The notes under the pieces are model-generated. The model saw only the letters and a list, made by a program, of their open reading frames with translations. It made no database searches and had not been told where the DNA came from. From positions 1-64,000 of the forward strand of contig NZ_BBCJ01000005.1 in NCBI RefSeq assembly GCF_001311985.1: 64,000 nucleotides of DNA, written 5' to 3'. Shown piece after piece: positions 52,273 through 62,345 of this stretch. The DNA is from Geotalea toluenoxydans JCM 15764. GTDB taxonomy: Bacteria; Desulfobacterota; Desulfuromonadia; Geobacterales; Geobacteraceae. Each line of letters starts with the position of its first letter. Positions within the stretch are counted from its first letter, which is position 1. A program made the translations under genes and the position numbers.

Positions 52273-52428
52273 TTATTTTCGGTAAACCTTGACGAAAAAG
52301 TAGACAGCAAGCAGAAAAGGGACAGAGGAGAACGCGGCCTCAAAATTGCCCAAAAACAGCTGCCAGGTGCCGAAGGAGACAAGGGAAATAACTACCAGTA
52401 TCATAAAAGATGCGAACGTTTTGCTCAT
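52273..52428 (-). CDS. 51-residue two-helix membrane protein
   Basis: A continuous frame from ATG 52428 to TAA 52273. The product is MSKTFASFMILVVISLVSFG, then TWQLFLGNFEAAFSSVPFLL and AVYFFVKVYRK, with two hydrophobic helices and a basic C-terminus. No good ribosome-binding site is visible, but the composition is clearly membrane-like and the frame ends right at the shared terminator. The function is unknown. Confidence 0.55.
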   Translation of the reverse strand: MSKTFASFMILVVISLVSFGTWQLFLGNFEAAFSSVPFLLAVYFFVKVYRK

Positions 52429-52596
52429 GTGGGCATAGTAGCGCTTTCAGCGGAAAGAAGTCCAGATTTATAAAGTTAACCGGGTTTTATCAATTGAAAC
52501 AGAGAAGCCTTTTTAACCGGCACGGGGTGTGGTATTCTCCTTGGAAACAACCTCGGGAAGGACTTTGACATAAGGAAACTCAGCCTTAAAATAACA

Positions 52597-55333
52597 ATGG
52601 CACTGGCGGTATCTTCTCTTTTTGTCTGCTCTCTGGCAATACTTGCCTTCCTATCCCTTTCTTACATTGAGCGCGAATACAAGCAGAGTATCTCCAATCA
52701 GCAATACACCTCGTCAGTGCCCTTGCCGAAAACGTAGATGACAAGCTCAGAATAGCCCAGAATTCCCTATTGGCAGCTGCAGCAAATATAACCCTCGAAG
52801 AGCTCAGGGATTCCCACAAGGCTCAGCGCTTCCTGGACAACAGATATTCACTGCTCGCTTTGTTCGATAACGCACTTTTCGTCTTTTCCCCTGAAGGGAA
52901 GATTGTTGCCGAGAGTCCATACCTTGAGCACCGGCGTGGACGGGACATTTCCTTTCGCGACTATTTTAAAGACACGGTGGCCAGAGGCAAGCCGGTCATA
53001 TCAAGCCCCTACCTCTCCACCCACAATCCTGGGCACCCCTGTGTCATGCTCACCGTGCCGATTTACAGTAACGGAAAGCTGGCTGCCATATTCGGCGGGA
53101 GTTTCGACCTCCTGGGCCAGAATTTTCTTGAGGATCTCTCACACACCCGAATCGGTAAAACAGGTTACGTTTACCTTTTCGATAACCACCGTACAATAAT
53201 CGCCCATCCCGAGAAAAATCGTATCATGCACCGGGATGTGCCTGTCGGCATTAACAGGCTTTTTGACGAATCAATCGCCGGATTCGAAGGAAGTGGAGAA
53301 ACCCGCAACTCAAGAAGGATTGAGACACTTTCTTCATTCAAACACCTTAAAACTACCGATTGGATTCTAGCAGCAAGTTATCCCATCGTCGAAGCCTATG
53401 CTCCACTTAAGACAAACAGAATCTACTTCATTACTGTCATGGTCGTCGGTACAGCAGTAACCCTCCTTTTTGTCTGGTTCCTGATGCAACGCCTCACCTC
53501 ACCGCTTTCGCTCATCACCCGCCATGTGAAAGCAATCCCTGATAAATCCGGATTGCATAATCTGATCAATCTTGAAAGAAAAGATGAACTGGGAACACTG
53601 ATTAATGCGTTCAACAGCATGATACTTTCCCTCGATCAGCATCAGAATGCCTTGCGAGAGAGCGAAAGCAATTTCAGAGCCCTTGCTGACAATGCCAATG
53701 ATGGCCTTCAGATAATCACTGACAGCAGCCATCTTGCATATGTCAACAAGAGAGCCGCAGAGATCGTCGGTTACAGTGTTGAAGAGATGCTTTTGACCAC
53801 CATTGAAACAATTATTCACCCGGACCACCTGCAAATGATTATCGAACGAAAGGCAAAAACAGATGCGGGTGAATTCGTCCCAAGCAGTTTGAAATCATGC
53901 TGGCCCATAGGGATGGTAGCTGTGTTCCGGTTGAAGTCACAACGGCCAGAACAATCTGGCAGGGAAAACAGGTAGAACTGGCAATCGTCAGGGACATCAC
54001 CGACCGAAAAAAGGCAGAAGACGAGATTCAGCAACTTGCCTACTATGATACCCTGACGGGTTTGCCGAACCGTTCGCTGCTCCAGGACCGGCTAGGACAG
54101 AGCATTGTTCAGGCAGTACGTGACAATCGCAAGGTTGCTATCATGTGTCTCGATCTTGACCGCTTCAAAAGCATCAATGACACACTGGGACACGTGGCAG
54201 GTGACAGCCTGCTGGCCACTGTCGCCGAGCGTCTGACAGAATGCGTATGGGAAACCGATACGGTTGCCAGAATCGGAGGGGATGAATTCGTTATTATCAT
54301 CTCTGCCATCGAACATGCTGAAGATCTGAACAAGATTGCAGAAAAAATTCTCGCGGCCATATCCAAGCCACTGGCTTTAAATGGTCAGGAGATATTCATC
54401 ACTGCCAGCATCGGCATTGCCATCTATCCTGAAGACGGCACTGACGTCCAAGGTCTGCTTAAAAACGCCGATCTTGCCATGTATAAGGCTAAAGATCAGG
54501 GAAGAGATACCTTCCAGTACTTCTCTCAGGAGATGAATGTCCAGACGCTTGAGCATCTCATCCTGGAAAACAGCCTGCGCAGGGCCCTGGAGCGAAATGA
54601 ATTCGTCATCTTCTATCAGCCGCAGATGGACCTGAAGAGTGGACGGCTTGTGGGGATGGAAGCGCTGATACGCTGGCAGCATCCTGACCTTGGACTGCTT
54701 CCTCCATCCAGATTCATCCCGATGGCAGAGGAAACCGGTCTGATCCTACCCATAGGTGAATGGGCTCTCCAGACCGCATGTGCTAAAAACAGGGCCTGGA
54801 TGGATGCGGGATTTATGCCGCTCAGGGTAGCGGTAAACCTGTGTGGGATACAGTTCAGGCAGAAAAAGTTCATCGAATTGATTGAAGCAGTGCTGAAGAA
54901 AACGGGGCTGGCGCCTAGTCAACTGGAGCTGGAGCTAACTGAAAGCATGCTCATGTCCAAGGCGGAAGAGAGCACAACCGTCCTGCACAAACTGAAGGAA
55001 ATGGGAGTCAGTCTGGCTATAGACGACTTCGGTACCGGATACTCCTCCTTGAGCTACCTTAAGAACTTCCCGATCAACAGGGTTAAGATAGACCGCTCTT
55101 TCATCCGCGATGTACCGAATAATCCCGACGACACGGCCATTGTCAGTGCAATCATTGCCATGGCCCACAATCTGAATCTTAAGGTTACGGCTGAGGGAGT
55201 GGAAAACCACAGTCAGCTTGAATTCCTCAGTACCCGGAACTGCAACGAGATACAAGGCTACCTCCTATCATCGCCACTGCCTGAGGCGGAGTTCACCAGG
55301 TTTTTACGGGGCGGCATGATGATTCAGGAGTGA
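52597..55333 (+). CDS. Cache-HAMP-PAS-GGDEF-EAL signalling protein (two frameshifts)
   Basis: 912 residues after restoring bases near 52700 and 53885. Helix 1 (MALAVSSLFVCSLAILAFLS) is followed by an extracytoplasmic dCache domain (SPYLEHRRGRDISFRDYF ... GKTGYVYLFDNHRTIIAHP), helix 2 (FITVMVVGTAVTLLFVWFL), HAMP and PAS (NFRALADNANDGLQIITDSS). The GGDEF domain has an intact active site RIGGDEFVII. The EAL domain has intact MEALIRW, NLCGIQF, ELTESMLM and DDFGTGYSS. Both cyclase and phosphodiesterase motifs are intact, so either c-di-GMP direction is possible. The frame upstream of the chosen ATG (DIRKLSLKIT) also looks coding, so the true start may lie near 52565. Confidence 0.9.
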
Positions 55334-55454
55334 TTATGAATGTGTCAATCAGAACCATGTTCAGACACGGAATAGCAACGCTTTGTCGCCCGGAGCGCCC
55401 ATGGCCATTCTAAACCTGATGCTGCTGTCCGTGTTCCTCCGTTCCTGAGGCATT

Positions 55455-56282
55455 TCAGTAGACAGCGTAATTGGCAGGATCTGCGAACACCTCACGCAGG
55501 AACAGATTGTTCAGGTAATGCCCGGTCTTGTGGGCCTCCACCTTGCCCAGCAAACGGTAGCCACACGTATAAAAATCGCCAATCAGGTCGAGAATCTTGT
55601 GGTTCACCAGCTCTTTCTTGTAGCGAAGCCCCTGGGGGTTTACGATACTATCGCCACCTATGACGACGGCGTTTTCCAGGGATCCTCCCTTGGCCAGACC
55701 GGCTTTTTTGATGGCCTCAATTTCTTCATGCAGGACAAAGGTACGGGAGTTTATGATGGAGATGGCATTTTCCACGTCCATGACTCGCTTGCGCTGTTTT
55801 CCAACTGGTGGACGAAATTCGATGGTCATGGTGATGTCCAGGGTGTTAAGGGGTTTTACCCGGACAAAGGCGTCATTATGCCGGACTTCGACCGGGCGCT
55901 GAATTTTCAGATACACCCCCGATTCGGGAAACTCATAAATTCCGGCGCGCCAGAGCTCATGGTAGAACTCCCAAGCCGAGCCGTCCATGATCGGCACCTC
56001 AGGTCCATCAATATAGACAAGGCAGTTGGTGATGCCGGAAAAATAGAAGGCCGCCATAAGATGTTCGATTGTGGCGACAGATGCCTCCCCGGCTGCAACC
56101 TGTGTGGAAAGACGGGTGTCGGCAACCATGTCGTAACGGGCAGGTATCAGCTGACCGTTGAAGATAAAGGCAATGCCGAATTCCCGCCGGGGCAGGAATT
56201 CCATGGTAACCTCCCGGCCGGTGTGAAGGCCGATGCCGGATAGTTTGAAAATGCGGTTTATGGTGGTCTGATGTTTAATCAT
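55455..56282 (-). CDS. lpxC: UDP-3-O-acyl-N-acetylglucosamine deacetylase, copy 2
   Basis: 275-residue LpxC paralogue. The active-site residues are kept: SVATIEHLMAAF (Glu, His), VNHKILDLIGDF (His, Asp) and KTGHYLNNLF (His). It departs from copy 1 (32088-33008) in the MDGSAWEFYHEL segment and is shorter at the C-terminus. It starts MIKHQTTINRIFKLSGIGLH after AAAGG. Whether it deacetylates the usual lipid A precursor or a variant is not evident. It is upstream of asnS on the same strand, 175 bp apart. Confidence 0.92.
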   Translation of the reverse strand: MIKHQTTINRIFKLSGIGLHTGREVTMEFLPRREFGIAFIFNGQLIPARYDMVADTRLSTQVAAGEASVATIEHLMAAFYFSGITNCLVYIDGPEVPIMDGSAWEFYHELWRAGIYEFPESGVYLKIQRPVEVRHNDAFVRVKPLNTLDITMTIEFRPPVGKQRKRVMDVENAISIINSRTFVLHEEIEAIKKAGLAKGGSLENAVVIGGDSIVNPQGLRYKKELVNHKILDLIGDFYTCGYRLLGKVEAHKTGHYLNNLFLREVFADPANYAVY

Positions 56283-56456
56283 AATAAATAAAACCTTTCC
56301 GGGATCGAGTCATGGGGAGAAGAATAGCCTGAAGGCAACTGGGGAAAGATACATAAAAAGCGCTTTTATAAAGAAAAAAGGCATCGGCTGCCGTGCCCGA
56401 TGCCTTTAAGACGGCTAAATTGAAGCGAAATTATCGGCATGAGATTGCGGGGTGTA

Positions 56457-57842
56457 TCAAAACTCGGCATGCCTGGGCGTACGCGGAAAAGGAATCACGT
56501 CGCGAATGTTCTCCATGCCGGTAAGATACATGAGCAGTCGCTCGAATCCCAAACCGAAGCCGGCATGTGGACAGGAGCCCCAGCGGCGGCTATCCAGGTA
56601 CCACCAGAGCCCTTCTTCATTTATACCCAGCTCCCCCATGCGTTCAAGGAGCAGATCAAACCGCTCTTCCCGCTGACTACCGCCAATAATCTCCCCCACC
56701 TTGGGCACCAGCAGGTCCATTGCTGCAACAGTCCTGCCGTCGTCATTCTGCCGCATGTAGAATGCCTTGATATCCTTTGGATAATTGATGAGGAAAACAG
56801 GGCCTCCAACAACCTGCTCGGTTATGTAACGCTCATGTTCCGACTGCAGGTCCAGTCCCCATTCAACAGGAAAGGCAAAAGGGACAGCCGCTTTTTTCAG
56901 ATGATCGATTGCCTCGGTGTATTCCATGACGGCAAAGGATGATGAAGCCACTGCCTCGATCCGCGACAGCAGGCCCTTGTCGATCTGGTCATTGAAAAAC
57001 TGCATGTCCTCCGTGCAATTGTCCAGAACATGACGGCAGAGAAACTTCAAAAAGTCTTCAGCCAGAGCCGCATCAGCCATAAGATCAGCGAAGGCCATCT
57101 CCGGTTCTATCATCCAGAATTCTGCCGCGTGACGCGCCGTATTGGAATTTTCAGCCCGGAAAGTCGGGCCTAAGGTATAGATATTTGAAAATGCCTGGGC
57201 GAAAAGCTCTCCCTCCAATTGTCCACTGACGGTAAGCCCGGTTGCCTGGGCGAAAAAATCTCCGGAATAATCAACTTCGCCTGCCTTCAGCGGCGGCTTT
57301 GCCATATTGAGGGTCGTGACGCGGAACAACTCCCCTGCCCCCTCGCAATCATTGGCGGTGATTATGGGTGTATGGACATAGAGAAAGCTCGCTCGGCAAA
57401 GAAGCGATGAATGGCCTGGGCCAGGGATGAGCGGACCCTGAAAACAGCGCCGAAGGTATTGGTACGGGGCCTCAGGTGGGCAATAGTCCGCAGGTATTCG
57501 AAGCTGTGGCGTTTTTTCTGTAGTGGATAGGATTCGTCTGCCGGGCCGATGATTTCAATCTGTGTGGCAGAAAGCTCATACCTCTGTCCAGCTGCAGGCG
57601 ACTCACGTAAAACACCCCTTACGGCCACGGCGCTGCCGGTGCCGAGCCTGCTCACTTCCGGATAATTGACTATATGTGGTTCTACGACCACCTGCAGGTT
57701 TGCCATGCATGAGCCGTCATTGACGGCAAGGAAAGCTACGTCTTTGCCTGCCTTACCGTCCTCGCCCATCCCTTTACCAGAAGCTCTCCACCCGCCTCTT
57801 TCGCAGTCAATGCGTCGCATACCCTGATTCTGCCAGTCATGA
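56457..57842 (-). CDS. asnS: Asparaginyl-tRNA synthetase (three frameshifts)
   Basis: Class IIb aminoacyl-tRNA synthetase that charges tRNA-Asn. Restoring single bases near 57780, 57740 and 57375 gives 462 residues. The OB-fold anticodon domain is [15 protein letters not shown] and [19 protein letters not shown]. The catalytic domain follows with motif 2 ([20 protein letters not shown]) and motif 3 ([13 protein letters not shown]), ending [14 protein letters not shown]. The start is ATG 57842 after GGGAGA. Direct Asn charging implies the cell does not rely solely on transamidation. Confidence 0.93.
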
Positions 57843-57937
57843 CCATTTCTCCCGAATGCATAATTATAAAGCATACCGCAAACCTCCAGCTTATCCATGG
57901 TTGACAGGATTAAGGCTGGGAGTATATTTTAGCAGGT

Positions 57938-58312
57938 ATGCTTAAAACTCTTACCATCACTTTGTCCATGTTCACCCTTACGGCTTTGCAGGCCATGGCA
58001 GCCAACTCCGCCAGCAATTTCGGCGGCATCGGCATAGACGGCGTACCCTGGGCCAACGGTCAGATCGTAGTTCGCCAGATGGTGGCAGGAGGCCCGGCGC
58101 ATCTGGCGGGGTTAAAAACAGGCGACATTATAACCCATATTGACGGCAAGCCCACTGAGGGAAGTAACTTTCAGGATATGGTAGATCACCGTCTGCGAGG
58201 CATTGCCGGCACAAAGGTGATGCTCAAGGTCCGCAGACCCGGCATCGCCAAGGCCATCACCTTCAACCTGACCCGCAGACAACTCGTTACCGCCAAAACA
58301 AAAGGAAAGTGA
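57938..58312 (+). CDS. Periplasmic PDZ-domain protein
   Basis: 124 residues. A signal peptide (MLKTLTITLSMFTLTALQAMA) is followed by a single PDZ domain (GQIVVRQMVAGGPAHLAGLK, TGDIITHIDGKPTEG, GTKVMLKVRRPG). There is no protease domain, so it is a stand-alone binding module. The stop overlaps the frame of the next gene by a few bases; the pair are probably co-transcribed. Confidence 0.82.
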   Translation: MLKTLTITLSMFTLTALQAMAANSASNFGGIGIDGVPWANGQIVVRQMVAGGPAHLAGLKTGDIITHIDGKPTEGSNFQDMVDHRLRGIAGTKVMLKVRRPGIAKAITFNLTRRQLVTAKTKGK

Positions 58313-58329
58313 GAACAGGAGGAGCTGTC

Positions 58330-58710
58330 ATGCAAACTGCCACCAGAATCCTGATCATCTCTGCTTTATTGTGCACCGCGACATTCTGTCAGGCAGCAGC
58401 CATGGAAGAAAGTCCGCAAAGCCCTCTGAAACCACCCGCAGCGGCCCAACAGAAATATCCGAGGATTGTACTCTATTCCGTGTCCTGGTGCCCACATTGC
58501 AAGGCGGCAAAGGAATATCTGACCAGGAACAACATTCCTTTCCTCAACAGGGATGTTGAAGTAGACGACGACGCCATGGACGATCTGACAAAAAAGTATA
58601 AAAGCCAGGGGGTGCCGGTGATTGTCATCGGCAATGACGAGGTCATTCTCAAGGGATTCGACCAGCAGAAATTCGAAAAGGCGGTTAAAGATGTGCAGAA
58701 GAAAAGCTAG
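58330..58710 (+). CDS. Secreted glutaredoxin-like protein
   Basis: 126 residues. A signal peptide (TRILIISALLCTATFCQAAA) is followed by a glutaredoxin fold with active site SVSWCPHCKAAKEYL, the conserved cis-Pro in SQGVPVIVIGNDE and the GFD motif. Thiol-disulfide exchange in the periplasm is expected. AGGAGG stands before the ATG at 58330, which is chosen over an upstream in-frame start. Intact. Confidence 0.88.
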   Translation: MQTATRILIISALLCTATFCQAAAMEESPQSPLKPPAAAQQKYPRIVLYSVSWCPHCKAAKEYLTRNNIPFLNRDVEVDDDAMDDLTKKYKSQGVPVIVIGNDEVILKGFDQQKFEKAVKDVQKKS

Positions 58711-58725
58711 CAGGCCAGCAGCCTG

Positions 58726-59106
58726 CTAGCTTCCACTGCTTTTGGTAATGAGCATGACCCCGACGCAAACTAGTACGGTACCGGCCCAGCGCATGGGGGT
58801 GACGGTCTCATGGAGAAAATACTGGGAGAGGAAAGCAACCAGCACGTAGTTCAATGCCTGCATCGGAAGAGCCACCGACAAGTCTTCCCAGGAAAGCACC
58901 GCCAACCACAGAAAGAAAAAAATTGCCAGCATGGTGGTGCCTATGATCAGCTTCGGCGATGTCAGCGCCTGAACGGCCACATTGAGAATGCCGCGCAGAT
59001 TCATGGAGGAAAGATCCCCCAGTTCCTTCATCCCCTTGGCCAGGAGAATGTCGCCGATTGTTCCGGCCGTTATGGCCACAAGCATTACAATTAGAGTCTT
59101 AAGCAT
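58726..59106 (-). CDS. Small EamA/DMT-type transporter
   Basis: 126 residues with four membrane helices (LIVMLVAITAGTIGDILLA, LIIGTTMLAIFFFLWLAVL, LPMQALNYVLVAFLSQYFL, AGTVLVCVGVMLI). This is a half-size member of the drug/metabolite transporter superfamily, like EmrE or ArnE/F, which work as dimers. It starts inside the end of hpnK (8-bp overlap), so it is the third gene of the hpnJ-hpnK operon and may move a hopanoid or lipid-linked sugar. Confidence 0.8.
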   Translation of the reverse strand: MLKTLIVMLVAITAGTIGDILLAKGMKELGDLSSMNLRGILNVAVQALTSPKLIIGTTMLAIFFFLWLAVLSWEDLSVALPMQALNYVLVAFLSQYFLHETVTPMRWAGTVLVCVGVMLITKSSGS

Positions 59107-59965
59107 AAGCCTTCTTTTCTCCACGGTAATTGCGCAGGGTTACTCCCAGCGACATCAGCTTCTCTTTCACCACCTGGCTGGTCAGGGCCGCCAACTCCCC
59201 TTCATGCAGATAATCGGGCATCCATTTTTTCAGTTCATCGCAAGGGTAGCAGCCGGGATGGAAATAAATCTCGGACAGGCCCGGCTGCAACCTTTCCAGG
59301 GCTTTCAGCAGATAAGGTTCGGTCATACAGCCCGAATTAAGTAATCCCTTCACCTCTCCAGCGAACGAAACTCTGCGCATTTCCAATTCCGGTCGACAGC
59401 GTTTCGCCAAAGAAGCAAAGATGAAGGCATCAGCCGCTTTGCCGAGCATTCGCTGTCGGTCGAGGACAATATTGTCGAAAAATCGCTCCCTGCTCAGGCG
59501 GAAGCTGGTAATGCCATACTTTGGCATCAACTGCAGCAGGATGTCGAAGACAACCGGATGCATATGAATGTTCAGATGACCGTCGATGTGTGACAGTGGC
59601 AGGCCAGTGGCTAGGAATTTCTCAATTTGCGCCTCGATCTCTTCAGCCAATTGCTTGCGCAGGGGTTTGAGGAAGAAATACCGCATGCCGGCCATGACCG
59701 GATCGTTGGTAAAGTTACCTTCCCTGTCGATCAGGGTGGGGAAGCCGGGATGTTTCGCCACAGCCCTTCCCTGCACCAGGGTAAGATGCAATCCCACCTG
59801 CAGCCCAGGGTTGGCCTTTGCCAAAGATACTGCCTCATCAAAGGCCAGACCTCCTACCATCAGCGAGGCACTGGTGAGGATACCTTCCTGCCAGGCTCGG
59901 ATGATGCCGAGGTTGGCGCCGCGGGAAAGGCCGAAATCATCGGCATTGATAATCAGTTCTTTCAT
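59099..59965 (-). CDS. hpnK: HpnK/ChbG-type polysaccharide deacetylase
   Basis: 288 residues of the YdjC/ChbG family. Metal-site motifs are INADDFGLSRGANLGI (Asp), GLHLTL (His) and DGHLNIHMHPVV (His pairs). The protein ends at KKAYA. In hopanoid clusters HpnK removes an acetyl group from N-acetylglucosaminyl side chains, which fits its place 4 bp after hpnJ. The start is ATG 59965. Confidence 0.88.
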   Translation of the reverse strand: MKELIINADDFGLSRGANLGIIRAWQEGILTSASLMVGGLAFDEAVSLAKANPGLQVGLHLTLVQGRAVAKHPGFPTLIDREGNFTNDPVMAGMRYFFLKPLRKQLAEEIEAQIEKFLATGLPLSHIDGHLNIHMHPVVFDILLQLMPKYGITSFRLSRERFFDNIVLDRQRMLGKAADAFIFASLAKRCRPELEMRRVSFAGEVKGLLNSGCMTEPYLLKALERLQPGLSEIYFHPGCYPCDELKKWMPDYLHEGELAALTSQVVKEKLMSLGVTLRNYRGEKKAYA

Positions 59966-59969
59966 GACG

Positions 59970-61400
59970 CTAGTTACAGCCCTGACTGGCCTGCTTGCGC
60001 TTGCGCATGTATTCCAGGTACTGGCGTCCTTCCTTGAGAAGTTTGCGCCGCTCTTCGCCATTGACAATCATCCGGCCGATGCTGCGCAGGATATATTTGG
60101 GGCGGAAATAGAACTTGTCATAGAAAAGTTCAACAGCGTCGAAGATTTCCTTGTTGGACAGGTGGGGATAGTTGATGACACAGGTCTGGTGGCCGGTTTC
60201 ATCAAGGAAGGAATCGGAGGTGATCCATCCCTCCTGCTTGCACAGATCATAGAACTCGGTACCGGGATATGGTGAAGCGAGCGAGGCCTGGATGGAATTT
60301 AGATCGAGAGCCTTGGCATACTCTATGGTTTCGCGGATTGTCTCGCGGGTCTCACCAGGAAGTCCCATGATGAAGGCGCCATGGACGGAAAGGCCTAGTT
60401 TCTTGCAATTGCGGGTAAACTCAATTGCCTGAGCCTTGGTCACCCCTTTTTTGATGTTCTTGAGGATCTGTTCGTTGCCGGTTTCAAAGCCGACCACCAC
60501 ATGGCGCAAGCCCGCATCGCGCATGATGCGAAGGGTTTCGTAATCGCAGTTGGCCCGGGCATTTATGGTCCAGGAAATGCCCAGCGGTTTGAGTTTTTCG
60601 GCCACGGCCCGTGCATGCTCGCGGTTGGCGGTGAAGGTGTCGTCATCAAAGGAGATTTCTTTGACACCAGGAACATTTTCCACTATCCACTTCACTTCCT
60701 GGTAGACATTCTCGGCGCTACGGACACGCATGGCTCGGCCGGAGAAGGTCTGAGGCCAGAGGCAGTATATGCATTTGGACGGACAGCCGCGGCTGGAGTA
60801 AATAGATACATAGGGATGCTTGAAATGGGGGATGACATACTCATTGACCGGCAGGTCCCGCATGTAGACCTGACTGGCAAAAGGCAGTGCATCCAGGTCC
60901 TCGATCGGCGGACGATCAGGAGTACTGATAGTTTTGCCGTCCATGATGAAGGTGATGCCGTCAACTTCTTGCCAGGCCCTGCCCTCGCACAGCTCCTTTG
61001 TGGAGTAGTCGAATTCTCCGCGGCAGACCAGGTCCACAGCGCCTGCCGCAAACTTGAGCGATTCCTCAGGCAGGACCGAGACATGGGGACCGGTCAGGAC
61101 GGTTACGGTAGAGGGTTTCTGCGCCTTGATCCGTCGCGCCGTTTCCACATCGATGGCCAGTGTCGGCGTTGAGGTATACATTACCACCATGTCGTAATCC
61201 AGGGCTATCTTCAGGCAGTCCTCCAGGGTAAGCCGCTGAACAGGGGCATCGACCACCCTGCTGCCAGGGATCATGCCTGCCGGATAACAGAGCCAGGTAG
61301 GGTACCAGAAAGAGGTTACCTCACGGGAGGCCTGATATCTGGCACCGGCACCGCCGTCAAAGTCTTCAAAAGTGGGTGGATTCAAAAATAACGGTTTCAT
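59970..61400 (-). CDS. hpnJ: Hopanoid-associated radical SAM protein HpnJ
   Basis: 476 residues. A cobalamin-binding N-terminal region (FDGGAGARYQASREVTSFWY, VLTGPHVSVLPEESLKFAAG) is followed by radical SAM with [4Fe-4S] ligands in SRGCPSKCIYCLW and GFETGNEQILKNIKKG. HpnJ proteins ring-contract the ribose of bacteriohopanetetrol-linked sugar to make the cyclitol side chain. AGGAG 6 nt before the ATG at 61400 decides the start. Intact. Confidence 0.88.
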   Translation of the reverse strand: MKPLFLNPPTFEDFDGGAGARYQASREVTSFWYPTWLCYPAGMIPGSRVVDAPVQRLTLEDCLKIALDYDMVVMYTSTPTLAIDVETARRIKAQKPSTVTVLTGPHVSVLPEESLKFAAGAVDLVCRGEFDYSTKELCEGRAWQEVDGITFIMDGKTISTPDRPPIEDLDALPFASQVYMRDLPVNEYVIPHFKHPYVSIYSSRGCPSKCIYCLWPQTFSGRAMRVRSAENVYQEVKWIVENVPGVKEISFDDDTFTANREHARAVAEKLKPLGISWTINARANCDYETLRIMRDAGLRHVVVGFETGNEQILKNIKKGVTKAQAIEFTRNCKKLGLSVHGAFIMGLPGETRETIRETIEYAKALDLNSIQASLASPYPGTEFYDLCKQEGWITSDSFLDETGHQTCVINYPHLSNKEIFDAVELFYDKFYFRPKYILRSIGRMIVNGEERRKLLKEGRQYLEYMRKRKQASQGCN

Positions 61401-61560
61401 CAAGAACTCCTGTCTTTGCTGCCATGTTCATGAAAAACAAACGGTTAGAATATAGATAGGTGGCCTGGTTGTCAAGATTAAAGCCCCTGCCCTCTTTACT
61501 GTTGCCGGACAAGGCAATCTCTGTTAACTTCCGACAAAGAAGCCCCAGGGAGTTTTGCTT

Positions 61561-62300
61561 ATGAATATTTCCACTATCGGAATTATCGCCGCCATGCCGG
61601 AAGAAGTGAATCCGCTGCTGAAGCGTATCGGCATCTATCAAAGGGAGAAAAGAGAATCCTTTGAATTGTTTCGGTTCGGCTTAGATGTCAAAAAGATTGT
61701 TCTTGTCCAGTCAGGCATGGGAGCGAAGCATGCCACAAGAGCAACCCGATTCCTTATTAAAACAGCAAGTCCGGATATTATTCTTAATTTCGGCTTTGCC
61801 GGCGCCGTGACAGCCGGTCCACGTGTGGGAGACCTTGTCCTGGCTGACCAGGTTTTCAGTTACGATGGAACCCGGTTCAGGAAAGAAGCAACGCCGTCAG
61901 CGGAACTGGTCGACCGGATGCATTGCCTGGTCCGGCAACAAATCTCTGCAGAAAACAACATTTACAGAAGCTCCTTTATAACCACCCTGGAGATCACCGG
62001 GAAGAGCGAACTTGCGAAGCATTGCCCGAGAATTGTCCCTATCCGGCGCTGGAAATGGAATCAGCAGCTGTAGCTTCAGCAGCTGCAGAAACGGGTATAC
62101 CCTTTGCCGCCATGCGCGCCATCAGCGATGCAGCTGAAGAGGAACTGGGCTTCAGCCTGGAAGAATTCACCGACAGTGAAATGAATATAAAAATGACAAA
62201 AATTCTCGTAACTGTCGCGAAAAAACCGTGGATTATTCCGCAACTGTTGAGACTGGCAAGAAACTCCAACGCCGCAGGCAAAAGTCTGGCAATAGGGTAG
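61561..62300 (+). CDS. hpnG: Hopanoid-associated phosphorylase/nucleosidase HpnG (one frameshift)
   Basis: 246 residues after restoring one base near 62027. Nucleoside phosphorylase/MTA-SAH nucleosidase fold: GIIAAMPEEVNPLLKRI, VLVQSGMGAKHATRATRFLI, ILNFGFAGAV and ALEMESAAVASAAAETG with the catalytic acidic residue in MESAA. HpnG releases adenine from adenosylhopane in hopanoid side-chain synthesis. It is divergent from hpnJ and shares the 160-bp gap with it. A general nucleosidase role cannot be excluded. Confidence 0.82.
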
Positions 62301-62345
62301 AAGCGTTCCTAAGGGCAATGTGAGGATACTTGTTGGAAATGCGAA

